Positions 17,666-26,760 are shown, numbered from the stretch's first letter. The stretch: DNA of 64,000 nucleotides from Paenibacillus sp. HGH0039 (GCF_000411255.1 NZ_KE150412.1:673609-737608), one strand, 5' to 3'. Numbers and translations: made by a program. Notes: generated from the letters alone by a model not told the origin.

Positions 17666-18574
17666 TCACCCGGAAGCCTGCGGCTGCAGCCTATAGAAGG
17701 TGCACGTGTTGCCGTACATTTGCGCAGCCGCTTCTTCTACCGCGACCGATTTAATCCCGGCAATATGTCGTACTACGTCAGCCACCATCAGGGGATGTGT
17801 CATTCTGCCGTCGTATGTTCCTTCGAACGGCCATGGACCGTCCGTTTCGGCCATCATCAGCTCCAGCGGATAGCGGGCCGCCAACCGCCTGATTTCCTCT
17901 TCGTAGAAGATATCCGGGGTTATAGATATATAATACCCTAAACCGATCATACGTTCGACTGTTTTTTCAGAACCCTTAAACCAGTGAAAATGAGCGTGTT
18001 CTATTTGGTACCTTTCCAGCAGGTCAAGCACAAGGTCCGCATCTTCGTAAACGGCGTGCAGAACGACCGGCTTGTTGTGTTTAGCGGCAAAAGCAATAAA
18101 GCGCTCCAGCAAATCAATGTAAGGCTGTATATAAAACGCTTGCCCGGCCTGCTCAACTTCCGTTCGCATGTAATAAGGCAGACCGACTTCCCCTACAGCC
18201 GCGGCTTCGTGAACGGTTTGCTCCATCCAGGCCAGCAGCTCCGCAAGCTCATCCTCCGAGGGAAGCGGCTGCTCGGGATGAAATCCGTAAGCGGGCCGGA
18301 CTATGTGGGGATACCGGCGGTAAAGCTCCCGGGTTCTCTGACATGAAGGGAGGTTCATGGACACGGCTAGCAGCATGGAGACGGGAATACCGTCCGCAAT
18401 ATCTTGGAAAATCAAGGAACGTTCTTGCTCTCCATACTGCTCCAGATGGATGTGAGCATCGATATAGCGAAGTTTTTCCGGGCCGTTCGCCTTACGATCA
18501 CCGCCGGCTCCGAGTTCGTCCCTCTTCATTTCATTCATCGGTTCCTTGATCGATTCACTCATCGTTTTGTTCAT
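17666..18574 (-). CDS. TatD-like metal-dependent hydrolase
   Basis: Amidohydrolase-superfamily protein of the TatD group, 302 residues. Expected metal ligands are visible: IDAHIHLEQY (His-x-His), the Glu of AVGEVGLPYY, the His of VVLHAVYED, the His of HAHFHWFKG and the Asp of MAETDGPWPF. The first 35 residues are a charged, non-conserved extension; the core begins at RYIDAHIH. A GGAGGT site lies about nine bases from the chosen ATG. TatD proteins are usually nucleases or phosphoesterases. Its place behind a thiamine-precursor transporter might instead point to pyrimidine salvage, but that is inference only. Confidence 0.8.
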   Translation of the reverse strand: MNKTMSESIKEPMNEMKRDELGAGGDRKANGPEKLRYIDAHIHLEQYGEQERSLIFQDIADGIPVSMLLAVSMNLPSCQRTRELYRRYPHIVRPAYGFHPEQPLPSEDELAELLAWMEQTVHEAAAVGEVGLPYYMRTEVEQAGQAFYIQPYIDLLERFIAFAAKHNKPVVLHAVYEDADLVLDLLERYQIEHAHFHWFKGSEKTVERMIGLGYYISITPDIFYEEEIRRLAARYPLELMMAETDGPWPFEGTYDGRMTHPLMVADVVRHIAGIKSVAVEEAAAQMYGNTCTFYRLQPQASG

Positions 18575-18656
18575 TTCTTTCGACCTCCGTTTCCGTTTAC
18601 TCCGTGACTTGCGTGCGGATATACAAGACAGCCCGCAGGCAGAGGAGCTGAATGTT

Positions 18657-19424
18657 TCAGCTTCCGCTTCCTACGGACTTCATCAGATTGATCAGTTCTC
18701 TTTTCATCGAGATAAACGCCGGATCTTCCGTAATCGTGAGCGCACGCGGACGCTCGAAAGGAACGATGACCTCTCTTTCGATCCTGGTCGGCTTATCCGA
18801 CAGCAGATAGATGCGGTCCGAAAGCAGCAGAGCCTCTTCCAGACTGTGCGTAATGAAGAGTACGGAGCGCTTATTCTGTTCCCATATTTTAAGCAGCCAG
18901 TGCTGCATTTCCTCACGCGTCAACGCATCCAGCGCACCGAACGGCTCGTCCAGGCACATCAGCTCCTGAGGACTGAGCAGAGCCCGCAGAAACGAGACAC
19001 GCTGCTGCATTCCCCCGGACAAGACATGAGGATGCTCCTTCTCGTAGCCTTGCAGACCTACTTTAGCCAGCCATTCCCTGGCCAGCTCCAGCGATTCCGC
19101 TTTGGGCAAGCCTGCCGTTTCCCGGGCGAGGATCACGTTCTCTTCCACATTCCTCCACGGAAACAAAGACGCCTGCTGGGGCATATAGCTGACAAGCCCC
19201 TTCCTGCCGGTCACGTCGCTGCCCTCCATAACAATCTGTCCCGACGAAGGCCGGATCAATCCGCCTATGAGATGAAACAGCGTCGTTTTCCCGCTGCCGG
19301 AAGGACCGATCAGGGAGACGAACTCCCCTTCATTTACATGAAGGTTAATCCCGTTAAGAATTTTCGTATCGCTCCCACCTGTGGAGAACGACTTGGAAAT
19401 CTCTTTTAATTCCAGCTTTTTCAT
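18657..19424 (-). CDS. thiZ: Thiamine-precursor ABC transporter, ATPase
   Basis: ATP-binding subunit of a taurine/nitrate/thiamine-precursor type importer, 255 residues. Walker A is GPSGSGKTT (about 40-48), the signature is LSGGMQQRVSFLRAL, Walker B is LMCLDEPFGALD, and the H-loop is FITHSLEEAL. It is 13 bp behind the permease and in the TPP-riboswitch operon, which points to a hydroxymethylpyrimidine-type thiamine precursor rather than a sulfonate. The symbol follows the ThiXYZ naming used for such systems. Confidence 0.85.
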   Translation of the reverse strand: MKKLELKEISKSFSTGGSDTKILNGINLHVNEGEFVSLIGPSGSGKTTLFHLIGGLIRPSSGQIVMEGSDVTGRKGLVSYMPQQASLFPWRNVEENVILARETAGLPKAESLELAREWLAKVGLQGYEKEHPHVLSGGMQQRVSFLRALLSPQELMCLDEPFGALDALTREEMQHWLLKIWEQNKRSVLFITHSLEEALLLSDRIYLLSDKPTRIEREVIVPFERPRALTITEDPAFISMKRELINLMKSVGSGS

Positions 19425-19437
19425 CGTTTCACTCCTC

Positions 19438-20199
19438 CTAATGTTTATCGGGTTTCCAGCGGACGGTCCATTTTTCCAGCAGCACGATGGCTCCGAACAG
19501 AAGGAGACTCAGAACGACAATAAGGAAGATGGCCACGAACACGCGGTCCGTGCGGAAAGAAGACTTGGCCAGCAGCATAAAAACGCCGATTCCTTTGTCG
19601 GAACCGAGCCATTCGGCGATTACCCCGCCCATGACGCTGTAAGTGGCGGAAATTTTGAGCCCCGAGAAGACGGACGGCAGCGCGTAGGGAAGCTCCAGCT
19701 TCCAGAACAGCTGGCTGCGCCGTGCTCCGATCATTTCCAGGTAACGGTGCATGCCCGGATCGGGGTTTGACAGCCCTCCGAGCGCCGCTACCGTTACCGG
19801 GAAGAAACAGACAAGCGTGATGACAATTAGCTTCGGCAGCAGTCCGAAGCCGAACCAGATCATTAAGAGCGGAGCCAGCGCGATCGTCGGAACGTTCTGG
19901 GACAAGACCAGCAGCGGATAGAAGGCCGCTTTCATTCCGGGGATCACATGAAGCAGGCAGGCGATGAGCAGCCCGAGCGCCGAGCCGATTGCAAAGCCAA
20001 GCAGCGTGATGGAGACCGTAAAGCTCACATGCTTGCCCAGCAGGGGCGCCTGCCGGATGCCTTCCTCCACGATCTGCAGGGGCGCCGGAAGCCTCCAGGC
20101 CGGCGTACCGGCCCAAGTGACGCCAAGCTGCCATAAAAGCAGCAGAAGGATGGCCGTCAGTAAAGGCGGCCATCCTTTCTTCCATAAGGATCGGATCAT
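19438..20199 (-). CDS. thiX: Thiamine-precursor ABC transporter, permease
   Basis: Inner-membrane permease with about six helices and a BPD_transp_1 loop (PYALPSVFSGLKISATYSV), 253 residues. It overlaps the preceding small thiamine-binding gene by four bases, so translation is probably coupled. It forms the channel with the following ATPase, and TPP control upstream identifies the substrate class. Confidence 0.87.
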   Translation of the reverse strand: MIRSLWKKGWPPLLTAILLLLLWQLGVTWAGTPAWRLPAPLQIVEEGIRQAPLLGKHVSFTVSITLLGFAIGSALGLLIACLLHVIPGMKAAFYPLLVLSQNVPTIALAPLLMIWFGFGLLPKLIVITLVCFFPVTVAALGGLSNPDPGMHRYLEMIGARRSQLFWKLELPYALPSVFSGLKISATYSVMGGVIAEWLGSDKGIGVFMLLAKSSFRTDRVFVAIFLIVVLSLLLFGAIVLLEKWTVRWKPDKH

Positions 20200-20489
20200 G
20201 GACGATATTTCTCCGTCAGCTTGTCCATCGATGCGCCCTCGGGATTGAAATAGATCTTCACTTGCGAGATGACATTGGGGCTGCCGAACTCGATCATCGC
20301 TTCGTTCATTTTCCGGATCACGTCCAGCAGCTCGTTCAAATCGCCTTCCATCGTCGTTTCCAGCGGATGAACCTCGTGCTTGACGCCGGATTGCTGAATC
20401 ACTTCGATTGCGCGGTCCACATAAGGGATCACATCTTCCCCGTTTTTCGTTTTCGGGATAATCTGAATACTGACGAGTGCATTAGCCAT
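20196..20489 (-). CDS. Thiamine-binding protein, YqgV/MTH1187 family (UPF0045)
   Basis: A 97-residue ferredoxin-like protein of the Thiamine_BP (DUF77) family: VSIQIIPKTKNGEDVIPYVD, then HPLETTMEGDLNELLDVI. Related proteins bind thiamine or its precursors in the cytoplasm. The gene lies between the binding-protein gene and the permease and overlaps the permease start. It may be a cytoplasmic acceptor or sensor for the imported pyrimidine. An AGGAGG site precedes the ATG. Confidence 0.88.
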   Translation of the reverse strand: MANALVSIQIIPKTKNGEDVIPYVDRAIEVIQQSGVKHEVHPLETTMEGDLNELLDVIRKMNEAMIEFGSPNVISQVKIYFNPEGASMDKLTEKYRP

Positions 20490-20578
20490 AAGAAAATCCT
20501 CCTCGCCGCACTTGGCAGAACGGCATCATGTATGAACGTATAAGGCAAATCGGATGAACATTTTCACCGCTTCGGACA

Positions 20579-21616
20579 TTACTTGCCGGAAGCGGGCAGG
20601 AACTCGTTCGTAAAGGCCTTATCGGCTTCCAGGCTTTTCTCCAGAAGCTTGTGATCGAGCATCCATTTCGCGTAATTTTCCCATACCTCTTTTTTCTGCT
20701 CGCCCCAACGCGGAGCATCGTCCTTGTATTTCGGGCTCAGCCATTTCTGGCTGGCGAGCACGAGATTTTTGTCCAGCTCCGGTACCGCTTCGGACAAAAC
20801 TCCCGCCGCCTCCTCCGGCTTGTCGATCGCGAACTGGTAGCCTTTCGAAGCCGCCTCCAGGAACGATTTGACGAGCTCGGGCTTTTCTTTGATCACTTTC
20901 TCGCTGGTGGCGAGGACCGGTGTATAGTAATCGAGCTGTTTCGAGTAGTCGGTAAGATAAACCATATTCAACGGCTCCTTGCGAAGCTCGGATTCAATGC
21001 CTGTCCAACCGTAATAAATCCAGGCGAAATCAATATCGCGCTTCACGGCGGTAAAGAAATCCGCGTCGCCCATGTTGACGATTTTCACCTTCGACGGATC
21101 GGCCTTATCGGTCTGCATCAGCGAGTCGATCATCGCATTCTCGGCCGGAGATCCCCACCCGCCGTATGTTTTGCCCTCGAAATCTTTGGGCTTCTTGATA
21201 TTTTTAGCGGCCGGAGAGGCGAAACCCGACGTATTGTGCTGAATAATCGCCGCAATGGAAACGATCGGCACGCTTTGCGTACGGGCCTGCGTAATTCCTT
21301 CCTGGTAGCTTACGCCGAAGTCCGCTGCACCCGAAGCGACCATGGCGTCCGCGCCTCCCGCTCCCGGCTGGATGATGTCTACATTTAACCCTTTTTCCGC
21401 AAAATAACCTTTGGCTTTAGCGACGTAGAGGCCGGTATGATTCGTGTTGGGCGACCAGTCCAGAACGACTTTGATGTCCGTTTTCTGAACCGCTGCAGGC
21501 GTCTGAGCCGCTTCCGGCGACGATTGCGCCCCTTCATTTCCCCCTGATTTGCCGCATCCGGCAAGCGCAACGGCAAAAGCCGCGGCAAGCGCTGTTGTAC
21601 GTATGACCCGTTTCAT
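20579..21616 (-). CDS. thiY: Thiamine-precursor-binding lipoprotein (NMT1/THI5-like)
   Basis: Extracytoplasmic solute receptor of the NMT1/THI5 family, 345 residues from the ATG at 21616, which has AAGGAG upstream. The longer open frame runs back into the riboswitch and is not coding. The signal peptide ends in lipobox LAGC. Family features include VLDWSPNTNHTGLYVAKAKG near the mature N-terminus and GAADFGVSYQEGI. ThiY-type proteins bind formylaminopyrimidine or HMP. First gene after the TPP riboswitch, followed after 89 bp by the YqgV-type gene. Confidence 0.9.
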   Translation of the reverse strand: MKRVIRTTALAAAFAVALAGCGKSGGNEGAQSSPEAAQTPAAVQKTDIKVVLDWSPNTNHTGLYVAKAKGYFAEKGLNVDIIQPGAGGADAMVASGAADFGVSYQEGITQARTQSVPIVSIAAIIQHNTSGFASPAAKNIKKPKDFEGKTYGGWGSPAENAMIDSLMQTDKADPSKVKIVNMGDADFFTAVKRDIDFAWIYYGWTGIESELRKEPLNMVYLTDYSKQLDYYTPVLATSEKVIKEKPELVKSFLEAASKGYQFAIDKPEEAAGVLSEAVPELDKNLVLASQKWLSPKYKDDAPRWGEQKKEVWENYAKWMLDHKLLEKSLEADKAFTNEFLPASGK

Positions 21617-21649
21617 CGTCTTCTCTCCTTCTTTATCCGCAGACAAGCC

Positions 21650-21792
21650 AAAAAGCGCCCCCTGATCGGGAGCGCACATAAAGTCGATAGTATCCGTACG
21701 GTTTCCTACGCTGGCATTATCCAGATCAGGTGTAAGGGTCAGTATCTTTATGGGATACAATCTCAGCCGGCCGATTCCAGCACCCCTGCGTC
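21650..21792 (-). ncRNA. TPP riboswitch (THI element) with terminator
   Basis: On the minus strand the aptamer shows GGGGTGCTGG, the CTGAGA motif, GACCCTT, ACCTGATCTGGATAATGCC and AGCGTAGGAAA in the right order (about 21699-21792). A terminator hairpin GCGCTCCC/GGGGGCGC with five T follows (21650-21677), just before thiY. TPP binding would favour termination, so the operon should be on when thiamine is scarce. Confidence 0.96.
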
Positions 21793-21821
21793 TTATTCGG
21801 TTGTCGTGCATTTCTGGGTCT

Positions 21822-21849
21822 ATTATAGCATACGGTCCCCGTTTGTCCA
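21822..21849 (-). promoter_or_regulatory. Promoter of the TPP-riboswitch transcript
   Basis: Minus strand TGGACA (21844-21849) and TATAAT (21822-21827) are 16 bp apart, with an extended TGC before the -10. Confidence 0.7.
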
Positions 21850-21871
21850 GGTAAAGAGCAGGGCTTGTCCG

Positions 21872-22720
21872 CTAAGACAGCCACTCCCGCAATTTTTCTT
21901 TCGCTTCCGAGGCATCTTTGTAGCCCAGATCGTGCAGCGCTTCGAGCCTGGACGCATCTTTCTCCATCCGCCCTACCTTGAACGGAGCTGACGGACGGAT
22001 CACGATGACTTTGCCGTCCCGTTCCAGCCGCTCGATTTCATCCAGCGTCCGGTTGTAAACCAGGCTGCGCTCCACCATTGCACGGACAAGACCCGGATAG
22101 GACGGATAAAACCGCTGAGCCAGCCACTGCTGTTTGAACGGTTTCTTCCGGTAGCCCTTCGGCCGGGTGAGCACCACGATGTTGCGTTCGTTCCCGTCTT
22201 TCATCGACTGATGAATCGGAATGGGTGCCGTGATGCCGCCGTCAAACAGCGTTCTCTCCTGATACAGCACGGGCTGAGAGACGAACGGCAGCGAGCTTGA
22301 AGCCCGGATAAGCGAAAGCGACATTTCGGGCGCTTCGTTTTTCCGGAAAAAGACTGCTTCTCCGCTTAGCGCATCCGTCGTTCCGATGACCAGTTCATGA
22401 CTTTCTCCGTAAAAGGTTTGAAAATCGAATGGAACCAAGTTATTCGGGATCTCGTTGAAGATAAAATCCATTCCGAAGATGCTCTTTTCCCGGATCAGAT
22501 TGCGGTAACTGATATATCTACGGTCGGTAATGAAACCGATCGTGACTTTCTTATTGCGCCCGGGCTGCCGGGAAAGATACGATGCCGCATTGCATGCGCC
22601 GGCAGAAACGCCGATTACGTAAGGAACGTACCAGTCCTTCTCCATTAAATACTCGAGAACCCCCGCGGTATAAACGCCGCGCATTCCTCCGCCCTCAAGC
22701 ACCAAACCAAGTGAAGCCAT
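21872..22720 (-). CDS. Patatin-like phospholipase
   Basis: Cytoplasmic lipid acyl hydrolase of the patatin family, 282 residues, resembling the YjjU/RssA-type bacterial group. The oxyanion motif LEGGGMRG is at residue 8, the nucleophile Ser39 in GVSAG, and the catalytic Asp in FDGGI. No signal peptide or membrane segment is seen. A GGGAGGGG site lies seven bases before the ATG. It stands between two operons; its stop is only 23 bp from the promoter of the TPP leader, so read-through into that leader is possible. Confidence 0.87.
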   Translation of the reverse strand: MASLGLVLEGGGMRGVYTAGVLEYLMEKDWYVPYVIGVSAGACNAASYLSRQPGRNKKVTIGFITDRRYISYRNLIREKSIFGMDFIFNEIPNNLVPFDFQTFYGESHELVIGTTDALSGEAVFFRKNEAPEMSLSLIRASSSLPFVSQPVLYQERTLFDGGITAPIPIHQSMKDGNERNIVVLTRPKGYRKKPFKQQWLAQRFYPSYPGLVRAMVERSLVYNRTLDEIERLERDGKVIVIRPSAPFKVGRMEKDASRLEALHDLGYKDASEAKEKLREWLS

Positions 22721-22877
22721 TTCCGCCCCTCCCTTTATATCTCTCGTTCCAGTATGATTAGCATACTACAATTTTACCGCTAAACAAAACGGTATGCATC
22801 GTGATTTTACGGGGATTTTCTTACTTTTGGAGGCCGTCCCGAGCTTTCCCTATCAAATCCGCTTCCTGAACGCAAAA

Positions 22878-22903
22878 TAAAAACCCGCTTTATGCGGGTT
22901 TCC
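22878..22903 (-). terminator. Terminator after mntD
   Basis: Stem AAACCCGC/GCGGGTTT with a five-base loop and a T-rich tail on the minus strand. The mntD stop codon lies inside the stem. Confidence 0.75.
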
Positions 22904-23783
22904 GGTTATCAGAAAGGCGGGTCCGGCTCCACTTGCGGACTACGACGCCTTGACCGGGAGAAAACAGAAAAGCAAGGACGAACAGCCCTCCCGCGGCACA
23001 AATGATACAGCCCGCTATGGATGCATCCAGCAGGTAGGCTAACCCGTAACCCAAAACCGCGCTTGCCGCTCCGATTCCCATACTGAGCGGAATCATGAGA
23101 CTCAGCCGTTCCGTCAGAAGATAGGCTGTCGCAGGCGGCACGACGAGCATACCGACAACGAGAATAGCCCCTACGCTTTCGAACGAAGCTACAGTCGTCA
23201 TCGAAACGAGCCCCATGAGCAAGTAATGAAACAACGCCACGGGAATTCCCAAAGCGGCAGCCATCGCCGGATCGAAGGAACAGAGTTTAAATTGCTTGAA
23301 AAACATTCCGATGAGCAGCAGGCTGAGGAGAAGAGTCAGACCGACCGCCCAGACTGCTTTGGGCCCCGCGGCTATTCCGGCAATCGTGAGGGTATCCCAG
23401 GGCACGTAAGCAATTTCACCGTACAGAACGCAATCCAAATCCAGGTCGATATGACCCGCATAAAGGCTGACAAGTACGACCCCTACCGCAAAAAGCGCCG
23501 TAAAGACGACACCGATGGAAGCATCGGCCTGTACTCCGCTCTGCTTAAAAAACTGGATTAAAAAAACAGTAAGCAGACCGACCGCGGATGCCCCCAGCAT
23601 CATGACGAAGGAATCCCGGGAGCTGCTGATCAGAAATGCGATCACAATACCCGGCAAAACGGAATGACTGATGGCGTCGCCGATCATGGCCATATTCCTC
23701 AATACCAGGAAACACCCGACCAGAGAGCAGGCGCAAGCGACAAGAACGCCGGTTAGAATAATCCACGCGCTAATCACCGACAC
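22890..23783 (-). CDS. mntD: Manganese ABC transporter, permease 2
   Basis: ABC-3 family metal permease, 297 residues with eight or nine membrane helices. Family motifs are LVGCFLVLRNMAMIGDAISH near the N-terminus and LGIPVALFHYLLMGLVS. The start is a GTG that overlaps mntC by 14 bases. It is the last of four genes encoding a cluster A-I binding-protein transporter, and the two permeases are expected to form a heterodimer. The metal is inferred from the operators upstream of mntA. Confidence 0.87.
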   Translation of the reverse strand: MSVISAWIILTGVLVACACSLVGCFLVLRNMAMIGDAISHSVLPGIVIAFLISSSRDSFVMMLGASAVGLLTVFLIQFFKQSGVQADASIGVVFTALFAVGVVLVSLYAGHIDLDLDCVLYGEIAYVPWDTLTIAGIAAGPKAVWAVGLTLLLSLLLIGMFFKQFKLCSFDPAMAAALGIPVALFHYLLMGLVSMTTVASFESVGAILVVGMLVVPPATAYLLTERLSLMIPLSMGIGAASAVLGYGLAYLLDASIAGCIICAAGGLFVLAFLFSPGQGVVVRKWSRTRLSDNRKPA

Positions 23784-24720
23784 TCACCCCTTCCCTCTGC
23801 GCTCCCTTGCCCCCATACGGGAGTTTCGCCTTTTGAACCGAACGGTATACCGACCATTTAAGCAGAAGTTTGGGCATGAGTCCCTTGCGCGTGCCGAACA
23901 CGAGCGAAACCAGGAACCAGGTCGTTGCCGCAAGAACGCTGAGCGGACCCGTCGGCATATTGCTGCCGATCGTGCTGAACAGTGTACCCAGCGCACCGCT
24001 TATCGCACCGAACAAGCCGGACAGAACGACCATCGTTCCGAGCTTTTCCGTCCAGTATCTTGCCGCGACCGCCGGGGTGATGAGCAGCGCCGCCATCAGA
24101 ACGACCCCCACCGCTTGAATGCCTGTAACGACGGCAACCAGAATGAGCAGCAGGACAAACTGGTCGAGCAGCGCGGTCGGATAACCGATTCCTTTGGCAA
24201 ATCCCGTATCGAAGCTGGTAAGCTTCAGCTCTTTGTAAAACAGCGAGCAAACGAGCAAGAGCAGCACGGAAACGCCTGCCATGGTGTAGACGTCCTTCAT
24301 GACCATGGATGCCGCCTGCCCGAACAGGAACTTATCCAGTCCGCTCTGATTGCCGCTGGCACTGTGCTGAATCTGAGTCAGCAGAACAATGCCGAAACCG
24401 AAAAAGACGGATAAAACGATGCCTAGAGCCGTATCCTGCTTTATTTTGGAGTGCCGGGTCATCCAGCCGATACTTAACGTAGCTAATAAACCCGAGATAG
24501 CGGCTCCTGCAAGAAAACCTAGGATAGACTTGGACCCGGTCACCATAAAAGCCGCGCACACGCCGGGCAGCGCCGCGTGAGACAGCGCGTCTCCCATTAA
24601 AGATTGCTTCCGCAAATAAGCAAAACTGCCCAGCACACCGCCGCTAAGTCCCAGCAGCGAACTGCCGTAGAGAATCCACTGCGTATTGGGATCCTTCAAA
24701 GCTTCTAACCAATTCAGCAA
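23770..24720 (-). CDS. mntC: Manganese ABC transporter, permease 1
   Basis: ABC-3 family metal permease, 316 residues, with family motifs GVLGSFAYLRKQSLMGDALS and HAALPGVCAAF near the N-terminus. Eight or nine helices are predicted. A positively charged cytoplasmic tail of about 45 residues follows the last helix, longer than in its partner permease. It lies 27 bp behind the ATPase gene and overlaps mntD. Confidence 0.87.
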   Translation of the reverse strand: MLNWLEALKDPNTQWILYGSSLLGLSGGVLGSFAYLRKQSLMGDALSHAALPGVCAAFMVTGSKSILGFLAGAAISGLLATLSIGWMTRHSKIKQDTALGIVLSVFFGFGIVLLTQIQHSASGNQSGLDKFLFGQAASMVMKDVYTMAGVSVLLLLVCSLFYKELKLTSFDTGFAKGIGYPTALLDQFVLLLILVAVVTGIQAVGVVLMAALLITPAVAARYWTEKLGTMVVLSGLFGAISGALGTLFSTIGSNMPTGPLSVLAATTWFLVSLVFGTRKGLMPKLLLKWSVYRSVQKAKLPYGGKGAQREGVSVGD

Positions 24721-24747
24721 AGCAACCCCACTCCTTTCCGTTAGCTT

Positions 24748-25515
24748 CTACAAACGCCGGTCCAGCAGAGCCAGACGACCCCCGTAAGTTTTTTGAAGAT
24801 TGTTTCGGTTAAATACTTCGGATACGGGACCCGCGGCAATCAGACTGACATTCAGCAGCATGACCGTATCGAAGTATTCTTCCACAGTCGACAGGTCATG
24901 ATGGACGACCAACACCGTTTTCCCCTGATTTTTCAGCTCTTCCAGCAGCGTAATAATCGCACGCTCCGTTGCGGCATCCACACCGACGAACGGCTCATCC
25001 ATAAAATACAAGTCCGCGTTTTGAGCCAGAGCTCTTGCCAGAAAAACGCGCTGCTGCTGCCCGCCGGACAACTGGCTGATCTGACGGGAAGCAAAGTCGG
25101 CCATCCCGACCTTTTCCAGGCAATCCAGCGCCAGCTTCCGCTCGGCCCCGCCGGGTCTGCGAAACCAGCCGAGCCGGCCGTAGGTCCCCATCGTGACGAC
25201 ATCAAGCGCATTCGTCGGGAAATCCCAGTCCACCGATTCCCGCTGCGGAACGTAACCGACCCGTTTGCGCTGTTCCCGGTACGGCTTGCCGTAAATGGAC
25301 ACCCGCCCCTCTACCCGCGGGATTAAACCGAGCGCCGCCTTGATCAGGGTCGATTTTCCCGCGCCGTTCGGTCCGATTATGCCGACCAGACTTCCTTCGG
25401 GAGCCGCGAAAGTGACTTGCCTGAGTACCGGCTGCTTCCGGTAAGCGACGGTCATTTCTTCTATGAGCAGGGGCGGCTTTTGCCGGTTTTCCTGCGCGAG
25501 ATGCTGAATCTGCAT
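24748..25515 (-). CDS. mntB: Manganese ABC transporter, ATPase
   Basis: ATP-binding subunit, 255 residues. Walker A is GPNGAGKST, the Q-loop region is [14 protein letters not shown] (typical of Mn/Zn/Fe ABC ATPases of this cluster), the signature is [15 protein letters not shown] and Walker B is [18 protein letters not shown] precedes the ATG. The gap to mntA is 21 bp. Confidence 0.9.
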   Translation of the reverse strand: MQIQHLAQENRQKPPLLIEEMTVAYRKQPVLRQVTFAAPEGSLVGIIGPNGAGKSTLIKAALGLIPRVEGRVSIYGKPYREQRKRVGYVPQRESVDWDFPTNALDVVTMGTYGRLGWFRRPGGAERKLALDCLEKVGMADFASRQISQLSGGQQQRVFLARALAQNADLYFMDEPFVGVDAATERAIITLLEELKNQGKTVLVVHHDLSTVEEYFDTVMLLNVSLIAAGPVSEVFNRNNLQKTYGGRLALLDRRL

Positions 25516-25536
25516 GATAGATCCTCCTTGGTTCGT

Positions 25537-26520
25537 TTATTTCAAAGCTTTCACGATCGTGTCGACATTGTGGCGGACCATTCCGATATACGTGCCTTCG
25601 TTCGTGCCTTCCTCACCCATGGCGTCGGAATACAAAGTACCTCCGATCTTGACCTCATGGCCTTTCTGCTTCGCGCCTTCGATAACGGCGTCTATCGCTT
25701 TCTGGGGAACGCTGGATTCGATAAAAACGGCTTTGATTTTGTTGGCCACCAGAAAATCGCGCAGATCGGTCACGTCCTTAGACCCGTATTCGGAAGCCGT
25801 GCTCATCCCTTGAAGGCCCATAACCTTGATGCCGTATGCGTCGCCGAAATAGCCGAAGGCGTCGTGCGCGGTAACGAGAACCCGGGCGCCTTCAGGTATG
25901 GTGGCAATTTCGGACCGGGTGTAGGTATCCAGTTCTTTTAATTTCGCCAAATAGGCGTCGGACTTGCTGCGGTAATCCTGTTCGTGAGCGGAATCGAATC
26001 GGATCAGTTCATCCCGGACTTTTTCCGAAGCGGTCATCCAGTGTTTCACATTAAACCAGATGTGGGGGTCATACTGGGTACCGGCATCGTCTCCCGAACG
26101 GAGCTCCTTGCGGTCAATGGGATCAGACACGGCAACCGTCGGTTTTTTGCCTCCCATTTGTTCCAAAATCTCCGTCATCTTCCCTTCCAGATGCAGACCG
26201 TTATAAAAAATGATGTCCGCTTTGTCAAGCTTCGAGATATCTCCTTGGGAAGCTTTGTATAGATGGGGATCGACCCCCGATTTCATCAAACTGGTTACTT
26301 CTACATGTTCCCCGCCTATCTCGCGTGCAATATCGGCAATCATACCGATCGTGGTCGTAATGCGCACCTTGCCTGCGTCTCCGGCCTTATCCCCGGCCAC
26401 TGCGGAAGGTTTGGGACTGCAGGCCGACAAAGCCATCACACTTCCGACGATCAAAATCACCAGGGATAGGCTCTTCCATCTCCCGAGTCTTTTCGAAGCT
26501 CGTTCATGCAATCGATTCAT
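25537..26520 (-). CDS. mntA: Manganese-binding lipoprotein (cluster A-I)
   Basis: Extracytoplasmic metal receptor of the TroA/MntA/PsaA family, 327 residues, with signal peptide and lipobox LSAC. The four metal ligands are visible as His in VDPHLYKAS, His in YDPHIWFNV, Glu in VFIESSVP and Asp in LYSDAMG. This His-His-Glu-Asp set is typical of Mn/Zn receptors. There is no His-rich loop, so manganese is favoured. AGGAGGAG precedes the ATG. First gene of the operon, behind two MntR-like sites. Confidence 0.92.
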   Translation of the reverse strand: MNRLHERASKRLGRWKSLSLVILIVGSVMALSACSPKPSAVAGDKAGDAGKVRITTTIGMIADIAREIGGEHVEVTSLMKSGVDPHLYKASQGDISKLDKADIIFYNGLHLEGKMTEILEQMGGKKPTVAVSDPIDRKELRSGDDAGTQYDPHIWFNVKHWMTASEKVRDELIRFDSAHEQDYRSKSDAYLAKLKELDTYTRSEIATIPEGARVLVTAHDAFGYFGDAYGIKVMGLQGMSTASEYGSKDVTDLRDFLVANKIKAVFIESSVPQKAIDAVIEGAKQKGHEVKIGGTLYSDAMGEEGTNEGTYIGMVRHNVDTIVKALK

Positions 26521-26606
26521 TTTTGTTTCTCCTCCTGATCCTTAGTAAGCGAACTTATTCAGCGGTTTGCCCCTCATTAGACACATTCTTTCTTCGAGGA
26601 AAATAT

Positions 26607-26622
26607 GTTTCCCTAAGGAAAA
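26607..26622. promoter_or_regulatory. MntR-like operator 1
   Basis: Read on the minus strand, TTTTCCTTAGGGAAAC matches 14 of 16 positions of the Bacillus MntR box TTTGCCTTAAGGAAAC as I remember it. It lies about 90 bp upstream of mntA, downstream of the predicted promoter. Confidence 0.65.
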
Positions 26623-26656
26623 ATAAAGAGCAAAAAAAAGTTCTCTTTTCACTGTT

Positions 26657-26685
26657 ATTATTCCCTAAAACAATAAATATTGCAA
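26657..26685 (-). promoter_or_regulatory. Predicted mntA promoter
   Basis: Minus strand TTGCAA (26680-26685) and AATAAT (26657-26662) are 17 bp apart. The -35 box lies within the second MntR-like site. Confidence 0.5.
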
Positions 26686-26694
26686 TAGGGAAAC
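26679..26694. promoter_or_regulatory. MntR-like operator 2
   Basis: ATTGCAATAGGGAAAC on the plus strand matches 12 of 16 positions of the remembered MntR box and overlaps the predicted -35 of mntA. A partial third copy (TTCCCTAAAA) lies between the two sites. Confidence 0.5.
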
Positions 26695-26726
26695 TTTTTT
26701 AACCTTTAGAAACTTTTCTGGCCCAA

Positions 26727-26760
26727 GCAAAAAAAACGCTGTCCTTATCGGAAGCAGCGC
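26727..26760 (-). terminator. Terminator after the 45-residue protein gene
   Basis: Minus strand hairpin with outer stem CGCTG/CAGCG, a short inner stem, and eight T. It isolates the small gene from the mntA promoter. Confidence 0.75.
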
